A program made the position numbers and the translations under genes. A stretch of 28,961 bases of DNA from contig CABRYP010000029.1 in the NCBI GenBank assembly GCA_902475245.1, positions 1 to 28,961 of the forward strand, read 5' to 3'. This document shows positions 16,366-23,948 of the stretch, piece by piece. The stretch comes from an uncultured Collinsella sp. (GTDB lineage Bacteria > Actinomycetota > Coriobacteriia > Coriobacteriales > Coriobacteriaceae). Position 1 is the stretch's first letter. Each line of letters opens with the position of its first letter. The notes beneath the pieces were generated by a model. That model saw only the letters and a program-made list of their open reading frames with translations. It did not search any database and was not told the origin of the DNA.

Positions 16366-16395
16366 TAAAAATGCCCGGACGCATGCGCCCGGGCA
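16366..16395 (-). terminator. Intra-operon intrinsic terminator between deglycase 1 and EIIA-1
   Basis: On the minus strand TGCCCGGGCGCATGCGTCCGGGCA forms a long GC-rich stem (TGCCCGG / CCGGGCA plus inner GCGCATGCGT pairing) followed directly by TTTTTA. This is a textbook terminator in the middle of an operon, so the PTS genes are likely expressed below the deglycase, or read-through is regulated. Confidence 0.75.
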
Positions 16396-16430
16396 GGGTG
16401 CTTCTTGATCAGTAGCTTATTTATCACCGA

Positions 16431-17492
16431 TTAGTAGTCGAACTGGTGATAGTAGCGGCGATAGTTGAGGTTGTGCTTGGTGACCGTCTCGTAGTAAGCG
16501 GCAAGGCGATCGGTGATCAGCGAGGAGAGGATCCACGGAGACACGATGACGCGGAACTCGTCGTCAAGGCCCGGGATCGCGAACTCGGCGGTGTCGATGA
16601 TGTTGATGTCGGTGTCGCCGGTCACGCCGCGGGTCAGGAAGGCGCGGACGCGCTCGTCGAGCTTGCGGTTCTCGTCCTCGCCCATGAACAGGAAGACGGG
16701 GACGCCCGGCTCCACGAGCTCGAGGGTGCCGTGGAAGAAGTCGGCCGAGGTGATGTAGCGGGTGCGCTTCCACTGCATCTCCTCCAGGATGCACATCGAG
16801 AACAGGATGGTCTCGCCCCACAGGGCGCCGGAGCCGATGAACATGGTGTAGGGGGCCAGGGCGTACTTCTTGGCGAGCTCCTCGGCGCGCGGCTCGAAGC
16901 TCTTGCGGATGTCGACCAGGTGGGTCCAAACATCCTTGGTCTGCTCGATGAACTTATCGAACTGCGGGAAGCAGCCGCGGCGATTGAGCAGGCGCAGGCC
17001 GAAGCAGTCGGCGAGGTAGTAGCCCATCTCGCAGCCACCGTTACCATGATCGGACGCCATCTTGACGCAATTCTCGGCGCCGACAGCCTGGCCGATGAGA
17101 CCCTCGGGCTTGGTCATGGCGTAGACGCGAATGCCCTTTTCCTTCATCTTCTTGACGGCCTCGAGGACCTCGGGGGTGGTGCCGGACTCGGAGGCGGTGA
17201 GAACGACGGACTTCTCGGTCATGCGCTTGTGGCCGGAGACGTTCCACTCGGCGGCGTGGATCAGGTAGACCTCGAGGTCGCGGTCGCCGAACTTGTTCAT
17301 GAGGTACTCGAGCTGCATGAGCTCGTCCCAGGTGCCTCCGACGCCCATCAGGAACACGGCGTCGTAGCCCTCGTCGGCGACCTTGTCGGCGAGCGCGGTC
17401 ATCTTCTTGCCGGCCTCGTAGACGTTCTTGCCGTCCTCGACGTAGCCCTCCTGGCTAAAGTGCATGATCTCGATCTTCTCGGTTTCCTTCAT
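16431..17492 (-). CDS. SIS-domain sugar-phosphate deglycase, FrlB/FraB-like (copy 1)
   Basis: 353 residues with two SIS domains. SIS-1 has MGVGGTWDE (49-57) and TASESGTTPEV (99-109); SIS-2 has FIGSGALWGET (218-228). The segment FFHGTLELVEPGVP (252-265) is very like the equivalent stretch of E. coli FrlB, as is the C-terminal NYRRYYHQFDY. E238 and H254 are 16 residues apart, the spacing of the catalytic Glu/His pair in the FraB/FrlB deglycases. The proposed reaction splits a 6-phosphorylated Amadori compound into sugar 6-phosphate and the free amino acid. GGAAAGG precedes the ATG at 17492. The gene is a mosaic with copy 2. Substrate is inferred. Confidence 0.82.
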   Translation of the reverse strand: MKETEKIEIMHFSQEGYVEDGKNVYEAGKKMTALADKVADEGYDAVFLMGVGGTWDELMQLEYLMNKFGDRDLEVYLIHAAEWNVSGHKRMTEKSVVLTASESGTTPEVLEAVKKMKEKGIRVYAMTKPEGLIGQAVGAENCVKMASDHGNGGCEMGYYLADCFGLRLLNRRGCFPQFDKFIEQTKDVWTHLVDIRKSFEPRAEELAKKYALAPYTMFIGSGALWGETILFSMCILEEMQWKRTRYITSADFFHGTLELVEPGVPVFLFMGEDENRKLDERVRAFLTRGVTGDTDINIIDTAEFAIPGLDDEFRVIVSPWILSSLITDRLAAYYETVTKHNLNYRRYYHQFDY

Positions 17493-17521
17493 GGCTTTTC
17501 CTTTCTGTCCTGCACGCGAAT

Positions 17522-17662
17522 CTATACATCGCGTTTCTTTTCGATACCAATTATAGACATACACCTAACGTGTTTTTAATACCACTTTTCAATCTGCTCC
17601 AATCCTCGGTGAACGGTCGAAATTCTCTGGTGAGTGGTATTAAATTAGAATTTGATGTATAG
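17522..17662. repeat. Two nested inverted repeats around the operon 1 promoter
   Basis: CTATACATC (17522-17530) is inverted at 17654-17662, and inside it TTTAATACCAC (17574-17584) is perfectly inverted at 17634-17644. The second copy of the box is a third operator-like site, facing the other way, found only at operon 1. It lies directly after the MFS gene stop. Confidence 0.6.
17543..17620 (-). promoter_or_regulatory. Promoter and putative GntR operator of PTS operon 1
   Basis: Read on the minus strand: GTTCAC preceded by TCGACC (17609-17620), then GTGGTATTAAA (17574-17584), TATAAT (17550-17555) and GGTATC (17543-17548). The two GGTAT boxes are 35 bp apart and the upstream ACGG element is 31 bp further. 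The same order and spacing recurs before the other two operons. The -35 (TTAAAA, 18 bp from the -10) overlaps the upstream box, so binding there would affect polymerase. Confidence 0.7.
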
Positions 17663-18877
17663 CTAACGCCCCTGGCGTCTCCCTTGCGTGACAAAGAACA
17701 GCGTTCCTACCAGCGCAATAATGGTCGATGCCCCAAACAATACCGTCTGGACGCCCAAAGCCTCCGCCAAAAACGGAGCCGCCAGCAACGGCACCACGCC
17801 GGCGCTCATCAGGCCAAAACGCACAAAGCCGGTAATGCGCCCCAGGTATTTGATGTCGGCGCGCTCCTGAATCAAGATCATCTGTAGCGGTTCCAGGAAT
17901 CCCCAGGCCATACCGTTAATCGCCTGACCGATAATCGCGACCCCCAGCATATCGGTGCCCACGTACACCATGGACCCAATGCCCACGGCCATGAGCGCGC
18001 CGAGCAGCAATCGCAGGTTGACATGGCGAGCAGAAAGCTTGGTCAGGATGAACGCACCCACCGAGGAAGTAAGGCCCACGACCGAGGACAGCCAGCCCAG
18101 CCAGACGATATCCACGTTGAGCACATCACGGTAGAACAACGACTCCAGCGAATCGAACGCGCCGAACGCAAAGAAACCCAAAAAGCCCGAGATAAAGATG
18201 AGGCGCAGGTCGTGGTCGCGAAACGTAAGTCGCGCACCCTCGGCCATGCCGCCCAGAATACCGCCCTTCGGCTTCTCCCCTTTTGCGGGAACAACGCACT
18301 CGTGACAGCCCAAGGAGAGCACAGCCGCCACACCCATCATGCCCGCCATGAGCAGATAGACCGATTGCGTGGCAAAACAACTCACGATGGCACCACCGAG
18401 CAGCGGGCCAGCGGTATAGGCGATATTGCTGTAGAACACCATGAGACCGTTCACGCGGGTGCGGCCCTCGGTGGTCGACTCCAGGTATCCCGGAAACGCA
18501 TGCGTGCAGGTGTTGATAAAGCCGCCCGCAAGTCCCAAGACGCACGCGGCAAACACAAGCCCGGGGACAGACAACGGCGCCAACCCCACGCCAAGCGATA
18601 GCACCGCCGTAATCACGCACGTCACAAACGACGTCCGGCGCGGTCCAAAGCGGTCGATGACCGAGCCCGATACCATATTGCCCACCGACGTCATAAGATT
18701 GCGCACGAGCGTAATGGCGGCAACCAAAAAGGCCGTGCCGGCCAGATCATACGTGGCCGCACCGATAAGCCCCAAAAAGTAGACCGCGTTGTTGGCGCAC
18801 CACTGCAGGGACTCAATAAGAATCAGCCTGACCTCTGCCGGCGTCAGGCGCATTGCTTCGCGATCCTTCGCGAACAT
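17663..18877 (-). CDS. Major facilitator superfamily transporter
   Basis: 404 residues with about 12 hydrophobic segments. The motif A loop SGSVIDRFGPRR sits after the second helix (about residues 74-85) and GLAGGFINT is a glycine-rich helix. It resembles MFS exporters and sugar transporters in general; no specificity can be read. GAAGGAG lies before the ATG. It follows the EIICD-only operon, with a strong terminator between, and precedes the deglycase 1 promoter. It may export a product or by-product of the pathway, but that is only context. Confidence 0.85.
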   Translation of the reverse strand: MFAKDREAMRLTPAEVRLILIESLQWCANNAVYFLGLIGAATYDLAGTAFLVAAITLVRNLMTSVGNMVSGSVIDRFGPRRTSFVTCVITAVLSLGVGLAPLSVPGLVFAACVLGLAGGFINTCTHAFPGYLESTTEGRTRVNGLMVFYSNIAYTAGPLLGGAIVSCFATQSVYLLMAGMMGVAAVLSLGCHECVVPAKGEKPKGGILGGMAEGARLTFRDHDLRLIFISGFLGFFAFGAFDSLESLFYRDVLNVDIVWLGWLSSVVGLTSSVGAFILTKLSARHVNLRLLLGALMAVGIGSMVYVGTDMLGVAIIGQAINGMAWGFLEPLQMILIQERADIKYLGRITGFVRFGLMSAGVVPLLAAPFLAEALGVQTVLFGASTIIALVGTLFFVTQGRRQGR

Positions 18878-18894
18878 ACGAACTCCTTCTATAC

Positions 18895-18934
18895 AAAAAG
18901 GGGATGGAGGGCATAGGCCTGCTCCATCCCCTTT
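18895..18934 (-). terminator. Intrinsic terminator of the EIICD-only operon
   Basis: A perfect 13-bp stem, AAAGGGGATGGAG / CTCCATCCCCTTT, with a 12-base loop is followed on the minus strand by a T-run. It lies 34 bases after the EIID stop and just before the MFS ribosome-binding site. Confidence 0.85.
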
Positions 18935-18959
18935 CCAGGTTGCAACGAAAATCTATACA

Positions 18960-20022
18960 GCCGGGCCCTTACGCCAGCACGCCGAAGAACGCGCCGACGA
19001 TGCCCACGACCATGGTGGCCACGATCAGCACCATGGGGTTGATCTTCTTGGACAGCAGCCAGTAGTACAGCCAGAAGGCGAGCATGCCGAGCATGCCGGG
19101 CATGATGCCGTCCAGGATGTCCTGGAGGGTCTGGGCGTCCTCGCCCGAGCCGATGGCCACCGGGATGCTGGCCCAGAACATGTCCTTGCACATGGCGCCC
19201 ACGACCATGACGCCCACGATTCCGACGCAGGTCATGATCTTCTGCATGAGGCCGGTCCTCTGGGCCTCGTCCAGGAAGCCCACGCCCAGCTCGTAGCCCT
19301 TGACGGCGCCCCAGACGCGCAGCGCGAAGCCGGGGACGTTGTAGATCAGCAGGAAGGCGATGGGGCCGAAGGGGTTGCCGGCCTGGCACAGGCTGATGCC
19401 CACCGCGGCGGCGACCACGCGCAGCGTCGACAGGAAGATGGAGTCGCCGATGCCGGACAGCGGGCCCATGAGGGCGGCCTTGACGTCGTTGACGCTCTCG
19501 GGCTCGATCTCGCCGCGGGCGACCTTCTCCTCCATGGCCATCGCGATGCCGCCGACGAACGGGGCGAACTGGACGGTGATGTTGAAGAACGCGCAGTGGC
19601 GGTGCAGGGCCTCGGCGTAGTCGTCGGGGCGGCCGGCGTAGATCTTCTTGAGCATGTTGGCGACCATCAGGCAGAAGGCGATGTTCATCTGCTTGTAGTA
19701 GGTCCAGGAGAACTCCATGCCCAGGGCGCCGGTGTTGAGGGCGCTCCTGACGAGGTCGGAGCGCGTGATCTTGTTCTCGGGACTAGAAGTCATCGTCCTC
19801 ATCCCCTTCCGCGGAGAGCTGGGGCTGGGCTCCGCCCAGGCCGAGCAGGTCGAACTTGTCGATGCCGATGATGATGGCGATCAGGGCGACGCCCAGGACG
19901 GGCACGTTGGCGTAGGAGCACAGCAGGAAGCCCAGGAAGTAGAAGGGCACGAGCTGCTTGGTGAGCACCAGGCGGCCGAGCATGGCGAAGCCCATGGCCG
20001 GCAGGATGTTGGCGGCAACGCC
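18960..20022. repeat. 1,063-bp identical repeat, copy A
   Basis: Comparing line by line with 21752-22814 I find no mismatch. The repeat covers all of EIID, the EIIC/EIID overlap, the last 79 codons of EIIC and 9 bases after the EIID stop. Identity ends abruptly on both sides. Confidence 0.95.
18969..19793 (-). CDS. Mannose-family PTS EIID component (set 2a)
   Basis: 274 residues, identical to the EIID of set 2b. Signatures: AALMGPLSGIGDSIFLSTLR, YNVPGFALRVWG and the end VGAFFGVLA. The start is set at the second of two nearby ATGs (19793), better placed after GAAGGGG and GAGG; it overlaps EIIC by 11 bp. Codon use is strongly biased to GC-ending codons. This operon has only EIIC and EIID and ends at a strong terminator. 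Confidence 0.92.
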   Translation of the reverse strand: MTSSPENKITRSDLVRSALNTGALGMEFSWTYYKQMNIAFCLMVANMLKKIYAGRPDDYAEALHRHCAFFNITVQFAPFVGGIAMAMEEKVARGEIEPESVNDVKAALMGPLSGIGDSIFLSTLRVVAAAVGISLCQAGNPFGPIAFLLIYNVPGFALRVWGAVKGYELGVGFLDEAQRTGLMQKIMTCVGIVGVMVVGAMCKDMFWASIPVAIGSGEDAQTLQDILDGIMPGMLGMLAFWLYYWLLSKKINPMVLIVATMVVGIVGAFFGVLA

Positions 20023-20556
20023 GCAACCATCGATCACAAAGGACGGGATAAAGTCGAGCAGGCCCTGGATGGCGTCGGAGCCCAGGTAGAACGCGCCGGC
20101 ACAGAGCAGGAAGTACTCGATGCAGCCCCAAATTCCAATTCCCCAATGAACGGCATAGATGCCTTTGAGGTTTCCCTTGAGGGCAAACTTGTCTGCCATG
20201 TCGACAAACACGGGGAACAAGGCGTTGGTAATATTACCAATCGTCAGCGAAAGAACGGCGATGGGCATGGCAAGCGCGATAGCCGTCTCGGTACCCTGAC
20301 CGAGCTGAATGGCAAACGCACAGGCGAGCACGCCACCGACGGTTTCGTTGGGCGGCACGTAAGCGCCGATGGAGATCGAGCCCATAAACAGCAGCTCAAG
20401 GCTTGCGCCTACGGCAAGACCGGTCTGCAGGTCCCCCAGGACCAGGCCCACGAGCGGGCACAGGACGATGGGGCGGAACGCATAGAGCGAACCGAGCTGG
20501 TAGTCGAGACATCCAAACGCTCCGACTAAGCCGACGAGGATTGCTTGGGTAAGCAT
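19783..20556 (-). CDS. Mannose-family PTS EIIC component (set 2a)
   Basis: 257 residues. RPIVLCPLVGLVLGDLQTG and GSISIGAYVPPNE are family signatures. The first 178 residues differ from the set 2b EIIC, mostly between about 97 and 178; from residue 179 (VAANILPAMGF) to the acidic end EGDEDDDF the two are identical. GGGAGGAACT precedes the ATG at 20556. No EIIA or EIIB is encoded with it, so it must borrow them, probably from set 2b. Confidence 0.92.
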   Translation of the reverse strand: MLTQAILVGLVGAFGCLDYQLGSLYAFRPIVLCPLVGLVLGDLQTGLAVGASLELLFMGSISIGAYVPPNETVGGVLACAFAIQLGQGTETAIALAMPIAVLSLTIGNITNALFPVFVDMADKFALKGNLKGIYAVHWGIGIWGCIEYFLLCAGAFYLGSDAIQGLLDFIPSFVIDGCGVAANILPAMGFAMLGRLVLTKQLVPFYFLGFLLCSYANVPVLGVALIAIIIGIDKFDLLGLGGAQPQLSAEGDEDDDF

Positions 20557-20590
20557 AGTTCCTCCCAATTAGGAATCTCGAACCGTCGCC

Positions 20591-20684
20591 ACTCCCGTCG
20601 CGCGCGTTGTTGATATCAATTCCGGGAGTTCGATTACACGGCTCGAAGCGTACCTGGTGTGCTGCTAACACCCATGCCAGGTAC
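20591..20684 (-). promoter_or_regulatory. Structured 5' untranslated leader of the EIICD-only operon
   Basis: About 138 bases separate the predicted transcript start from EIIC. Two stems are readable: GTACCTGG (20650-20657) with CCAGGTAC (20677-20684), and ACTCCCG (20591-20597) with CGGGAGT (20623-20629). Between the arms of the latter is the palindrome TTGATATCAA (20610-20619). No known riboswitch class is recognised and no leader peptide stands out. Confidence 0.45.
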
Positions 20685-20689
20685 AAATG

Positions 20690-20772
20690 ATTTGATACCA
20701 ATTATAGGTATGCAGGTTCTTACTATTTAATACCACTCGCTCAGCGGGGTGTTTTTTACCGTAAACGGCAGA
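20690..20772 (-). promoter_or_regulatory. Promoter and putative GntR operator of the EIICD-only operon
   Basis: Minus strand, in order: complement of GTAAACGGCAGA (20761-20772), GTGGTATTAAAT (20725-20736), TATAAT (20701-20706), TTGGTATCAAAT (20690-20701). Box spacing is 35 bp, and the ACGG element lies 32 bp beyond, as at operon 1. Confidence 0.7.
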
Positions 20773-20781
20773 CGTATCCCA

Positions 20782-21672
20782 TCAAGCACGCTCTTTGTTT
20801 CGATGGCGGACAAGCGCCACCAGAAAGCCATCGCCAAAGGCATCGGATGCCAAGTTGGCTACAATCACCAAAACGATAATCGCCGCGCCCAAAAACTCAT
20901 TCCAGTGAAAGACCTCGCCAAAGAGGAGCGCCGACCAGCAGGGAGCGAGCACGACCTCGCTCATGCAGACCAAGTTGGCCGCAAACGCGTTGGTGCGCGC
21001 AATCCCCTTGGCATACAGCACGCTCGCAAGACCGCTGCAAAAAAGGCCATGCACCAGCATGAGCCCCCACTCAAATGGTCTCACGGAGTCTAGGGCACCA
21101 GCAAAATAGACGATCGGCAGCATCGAGATACCGCAGGAGATGAGCGAGGACACCATGGGTGAGGCGTCGGGGCGAGAGTTCAAAAAGAAGCACAGCCCAA
21201 AGGCAGCGCCCGAAATGATGGCAAGCAGGTTGCCGAGCATGCCCTCGGGACTCAAATCACCTAAAAAGAAAAGTCCCATACCCGTAAAAGCAACCACCAC
21301 GGAGGCAATCTTCGCAGGCGAAGGCAACGTGTGAGTTGCGAGCGATTGATACACGATAACGAAAATCATCGAGGTGTACTGCAAAACGATTGCGTTGCCG
21401 ACCGTCGTGAGCTGGTTGGCAAAGTTAAACGTGGTGCCCGTCACGAAGTTGCAGACGGCCACAAGGGCAATAAGACGGCTGACGCGGAGGACAGGCCTGC
21501 CGACGAGCAGGATAAAGAGTGCCATAAATATTGCCGTGACGGCACCGATCAAAAGAGCTGACTGCGAATTGGCGTGAACGAGGATGCCGATAAAGCTCCA
21601 CAAGAGCGCCGTGCCAAATAGATACATCGCCCCGCTCACGCCATTGTCGGGTGGATTGTCAGATCGAATCAC
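20782..21672 (-). CDS. EamA/DMT-family transporter
   Basis: 296 residues, about ten hydrophobic segments in two EamA halves; the second half begins near GMLGNLLAIISGAAFG and ends with LGAAIIVLVIVAN. The start is a GTG at 21672 with GGAGGTG 4 bases before it. DMT transporters commonly export amino acids or metabolites; the substrate is not readable here. It lies between the two EIICD operons, 32 bp after the terminator of the upstream one and 9 bases before the next promoter's upstream element. Confidence 0.88.
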   Translation of the reverse strand: MIRSDNPPDNGVSGAMYLFGTALLWSFIGILVHANSQSALLIGAVTAIFMALFILLVGRPVLRVSRLIALVAVCNFVTGTTFNFANQLTTVGNAIVLQYTSMIFVIVYQSLATHTLPSPAKIASVVVAFTGMGLFFLGDLSPEGMLGNLLAIISGAAFGLCFFLNSRPDASPMVSSLISCGISMLPIVYFAGALDSVRPFEWGLMLVHGLFCSGLASVLYAKGIARTNAFAANLVCMSEVVLAPCWSALLFGEVFHWNEFLGAAIIVLVIVANLASDAFGDGFLVALVRHRNKERA

Positions 21673-21700
21673 GAAGCACCTCCAGCTAGCTTTCGGTAAT

Positions 21701-21731
21701 AAAAAACGGCGACCGCAATGGGTCGCCGTTT
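21701..21731 (-). terminator. Intrinsic terminator of PTS operon 2b
   Basis: On the minus strand AAACGGCGACC pairs with GGTCGCCGTTT around a 6-base loop and is followed by a run of T. It lies 30 bases after the EIID stop. Confidence 0.9.
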
Positions 21732-21751
21732 CCCTTGGGGGCAGATAATAG

Positions 21752-22814
21752 GCCGGGCCCTTACGCCAGCACGCCGAAGAACGCGCCGACGATGCCCACG
21801 ACCATGGTGGCCACGATCAGCACCATGGGGTTGATCTTCTTGGACAGCAGCCAGTAGTACAGCCAGAAGGCGAGCATGCCGAGCATGCCGGGCATGATGC
21901 CGTCCAGGATGTCCTGGAGGGTCTGGGCGTCCTCGCCCGAGCCGATGGCCACCGGGATGCTGGCCCAGAACATGTCCTTGCACATGGCGCCCACGACCAT
22001 GACGCCCACGATTCCGACGCAGGTCATGATCTTCTGCATGAGGCCGGTCCTCTGGGCCTCGTCCAGGAAGCCCACGCCCAGCTCGTAGCCCTTGACGGCG
22101 CCCCAGACGCGCAGCGCGAAGCCGGGGACGTTGTAGATCAGCAGGAAGGCGATGGGGCCGAAGGGGTTGCCGGCCTGGCACAGGCTGATGCCCACCGCGG
22201 CGGCGACCACGCGCAGCGTCGACAGGAAGATGGAGTCGCCGATGCCGGACAGCGGGCCCATGAGGGCGGCCTTGACGTCGTTGACGCTCTCGGGCTCGAT
22301 CTCGCCGCGGGCGACCTTCTCCTCCATGGCCATCGCGATGCCGCCGACGAACGGGGCGAACTGGACGGTGATGTTGAAGAACGCGCAGTGGCGGTGCAGG
22401 GCCTCGGCGTAGTCGTCGGGGCGGCCGGCGTAGATCTTCTTGAGCATGTTGGCGACCATCAGGCAGAAGGCGATGTTCATCTGCTTGTAGTAGGTCCAGG
22501 AGAACTCCATGCCCAGGGCGCCGGTGTTGAGGGCGCTCCTGACGAGGTCGGAGCGCGTGATCTTGTTCTCGGGACTAGAAGTCATCGTCCTCATCCCCTT
22601 CCGCGGAGAGCTGGGGCTGGGCTCCGCCCAGGCCGAGCAGGTCGAACTTGTCGATGCCGATGATGATGGCGATCAGGGCGACGCCCAGGACGGGCACGTT
22701 GGCGTAGGAGCACAGCAGGAAGCCCAGGAAGTAGAAGGGCACGAGCTGCTTGGTGAGCACCAGGCGGCCGAGCATGGCGAAGCCCATGGCCGGCAGGATG
22801 TTGGCGGCAACGCC
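21752..22814. repeat. 1,063-bp identical repeat, copy B
   Basis: Direct repeat of 18960-20022 at an offset of 2,792 bases, no mismatch seen. Flanks outside the repeat are unrelated downstream and diverged-homologous upstream (EIIC N-terminal part). Confidence 0.95.
21761..22585 (-). CDS. Mannose-family PTS EIID component (set 2b)
   Basis: 274 residues, identical at protein and DNA level to set 2a EIID, with the same signatures (AALMGPLSGIGDSIF, FFGVLA). Start at 22585, overlapping EIIC by 11 bp. It is the last gene of a six-gene operon (GlmS-like SIS, deglycase 2, EIIA, EIIB, EIIC, EIID) that ends at the terminator 30 bases downstream. Confidence 0.93.
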   Translation of the reverse strand: MTSSPENKITRSDLVRSALNTGALGMEFSWTYYKQMNIAFCLMVANMLKKIYAGRPDDYAEALHRHCAFFNITVQFAPFVGGIAMAMEEKVARGEIEPESVNDVKAALMGPLSGIGDSIFLSTLRVVAAAVGISLCQAGNPFGPIAFLLIYNVPGFALRVWGAVKGYELGVGFLDEAQRTGLMQKIMTCVGIVGVMVVGAMCKDMFWASIPVAIGSGEDAQTLQDILDGIMPGMLGMLAFWLYYWLLSKKINPMVLIVATMVVGIVGAFFGVLA

Positions 22815-23348
22815 AAAGCCAGCAAGGACAAAGGGCGGGATGAAGTCGAGCATGCCCTGGATGGCGTCAGCACCCAGATAGAACGACAGCGAGCACAGCA
22901 GGAACGCCATGATGACACCGGTGGAACCGATCAGGAAGTGCATCGCATAGACACCCTTAAGGTTGCCCTGGCCGGAGAAGACATCAGCGCGGTCAACCAG
23001 GATCGGCAGGGCGGCGTTGAGGATGTTCTTGATGGCAAGGCACAGCGTGGCGATGGGCATAGCGAGCGCGATGGCCGCCTCGGTGCTCTGGCCCAGCTGG
23101 ATAGCGAAGGCGCAGGCGAGCACGCCGCCGATCGTCTCATCAGGCGGCACGTAGGCGCCGATGGAGATCGAGCCCATGAACAGCAGCTCCAGGCTCGCAC
23201 CGATCGCGAGGCCGGACTGCAGGTCCCCCAGCACCAGACCCACGAGCGGGCACAGGACGATGGGGCGGAACGCATAGAGCGTACCGAGCTGGTAGTCGAA
23301 CTTACCAAATGCGGCGATAAGTCCGATGAGGATTGCTTGGGTAAGCAT
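22575..23348 (-). CDS. Mannose-family PTS EIIC component (set 2b)
   Basis: 257 residues. RPIVLCPLVGLVLGDLQSG and GSISIGAYVPPDE are family signatures. Its middle part (about 97-178) is distinct from set 2a while both ends are near-identical or identical, so substrate choice may differ. GGGGGAT precedes the ATG. It ends in the acidic tail EGDEDDDF. Confidence 0.93.
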   Translation of the reverse strand: MLTQAILIGLIAAFGKFDYQLGTLYAFRPIVLCPLVGLVLGDLQSGLAIGASLELLFMGSISIGAYVPPDETIGGVLACAFAIQLGQSTEAAIALAMPIATLCLAIKNILNAALPILVDRADVFSGQGNLKGVYAMHFLIGSTGVIMAFLLCSLSFYLGADAIQGMLDFIPPFVLAGFGVAANILPAMGFAMLGRLVLTKQLVPFYFLGFLLCSYANVPVLGVALIAIIIGIDKFDLLGLGGAQPQLSAEGDEDDDF

Positions 23349-23375
23349 ACATCCCCCTTTCCATATAGGACACTA

Positions 23376-23397
23376 CGAAGAACCCGCAGGCTCTTCG
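23376..23397 (-). other. Intercistronic hairpin between EIIB-2 and EIIC-2b
   Basis: On the minus strand CGAAGAGCC pairs with GGTTCTTCG around a TGCG loop (9 bp, one G-U). No U-run follows, so it is more likely an mRNA processing or stability element than a terminator. Confidence 0.45.
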
Positions 23398-23408
23398 AAA
23401 TTGAACGC

Positions 23409-23891
23409 CTAGAGCACGCTGGCGCAGTCAACCTTGGGGTCATCGGCCAGAGGTCGAATCTCGACCTCAACGCCACGATCCAGCATCTCGCGCACATCGG
23501 CTTCCTCGGCCGCGGTCAGGAAGATCTGACGAGAGACCTGACGAGCATCGGGGCGCTTCTCGTCCTTGGGCTTGGTGTTGCCCAGGTTGACCGACTTGAT
23601 CTGCGGGCAGCCCTCAACAAGCTGCTTTGCCTCAGCGATAGTGGCGACACAGATAATCATCTTGTACTTGTCGGTCACGCCCGAGTTGATAGCTTCGATG
23701 GCATGCTCCATATCTTTGATGACGAGCTTGCAGCCGGCAGGCTTGCCCATCTTGAGCGTCGTCTTCCACACCGGGTCGTTGGCGACCTTATCGCCCACGC
23801 AGAAAATGCAGTTGGAGCCGAGGCCCTGAACCCAGGAAACTGCGACCTGGCCATGAAGCAGGCGATGGTCAACGCGAAGTAGCTGAATCAT
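23409..23891 (-). CDS. Mannose-family PTS EIIB component (set 2)
   Basis: 160 residues. The phosphorylated histidine is H13 in LLRVDHRLLHGQVAVSWVQ; VGDKVANDPVWK and SVNLGNTKPK are family segments. The start at 23891 follows a GGGGGG stretch. It is likely shared with the EIICD-only set, whose EIIC C-terminus and EIID are identical to those of this set. Confidence 0.94.
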   Translation of the reverse strand: MIQLLRVDHRLLHGQVAVSWVQGLGSNCIFCVGDKVANDPVWKTTLKMGKPAGCKLVIKDMEHAIEAINSGVTDKYKMIICVATIAEAKQLVEGCPQIKSVNLGNTKPKDEKRPDARQVSRQIFLTAAEEADVREMLDRGVEVEIRPLADDPKVDCASVL

Positions 23892-23948
23892 AATGTGACC
23901 CCCCAAAGGTCTTGTGCCGTCTTACGGCATGTCAATAGGTGCTGCGGA

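Noticed and set aside
16446..17579. Long plus-strand open frames over both deglycase genes (also 24430-25584)
   Set aside because: Low-complexity Leu/Gly/Ala/Asp-rich translations antisense to well-supported SIS genes; a codon-bias shadow.
22509..23882. A 457-codon plus-strand open frame
   Set aside because: Antisense to EIIC-2b and EIIB-2, which have clear motifs and ribosome-binding sites.
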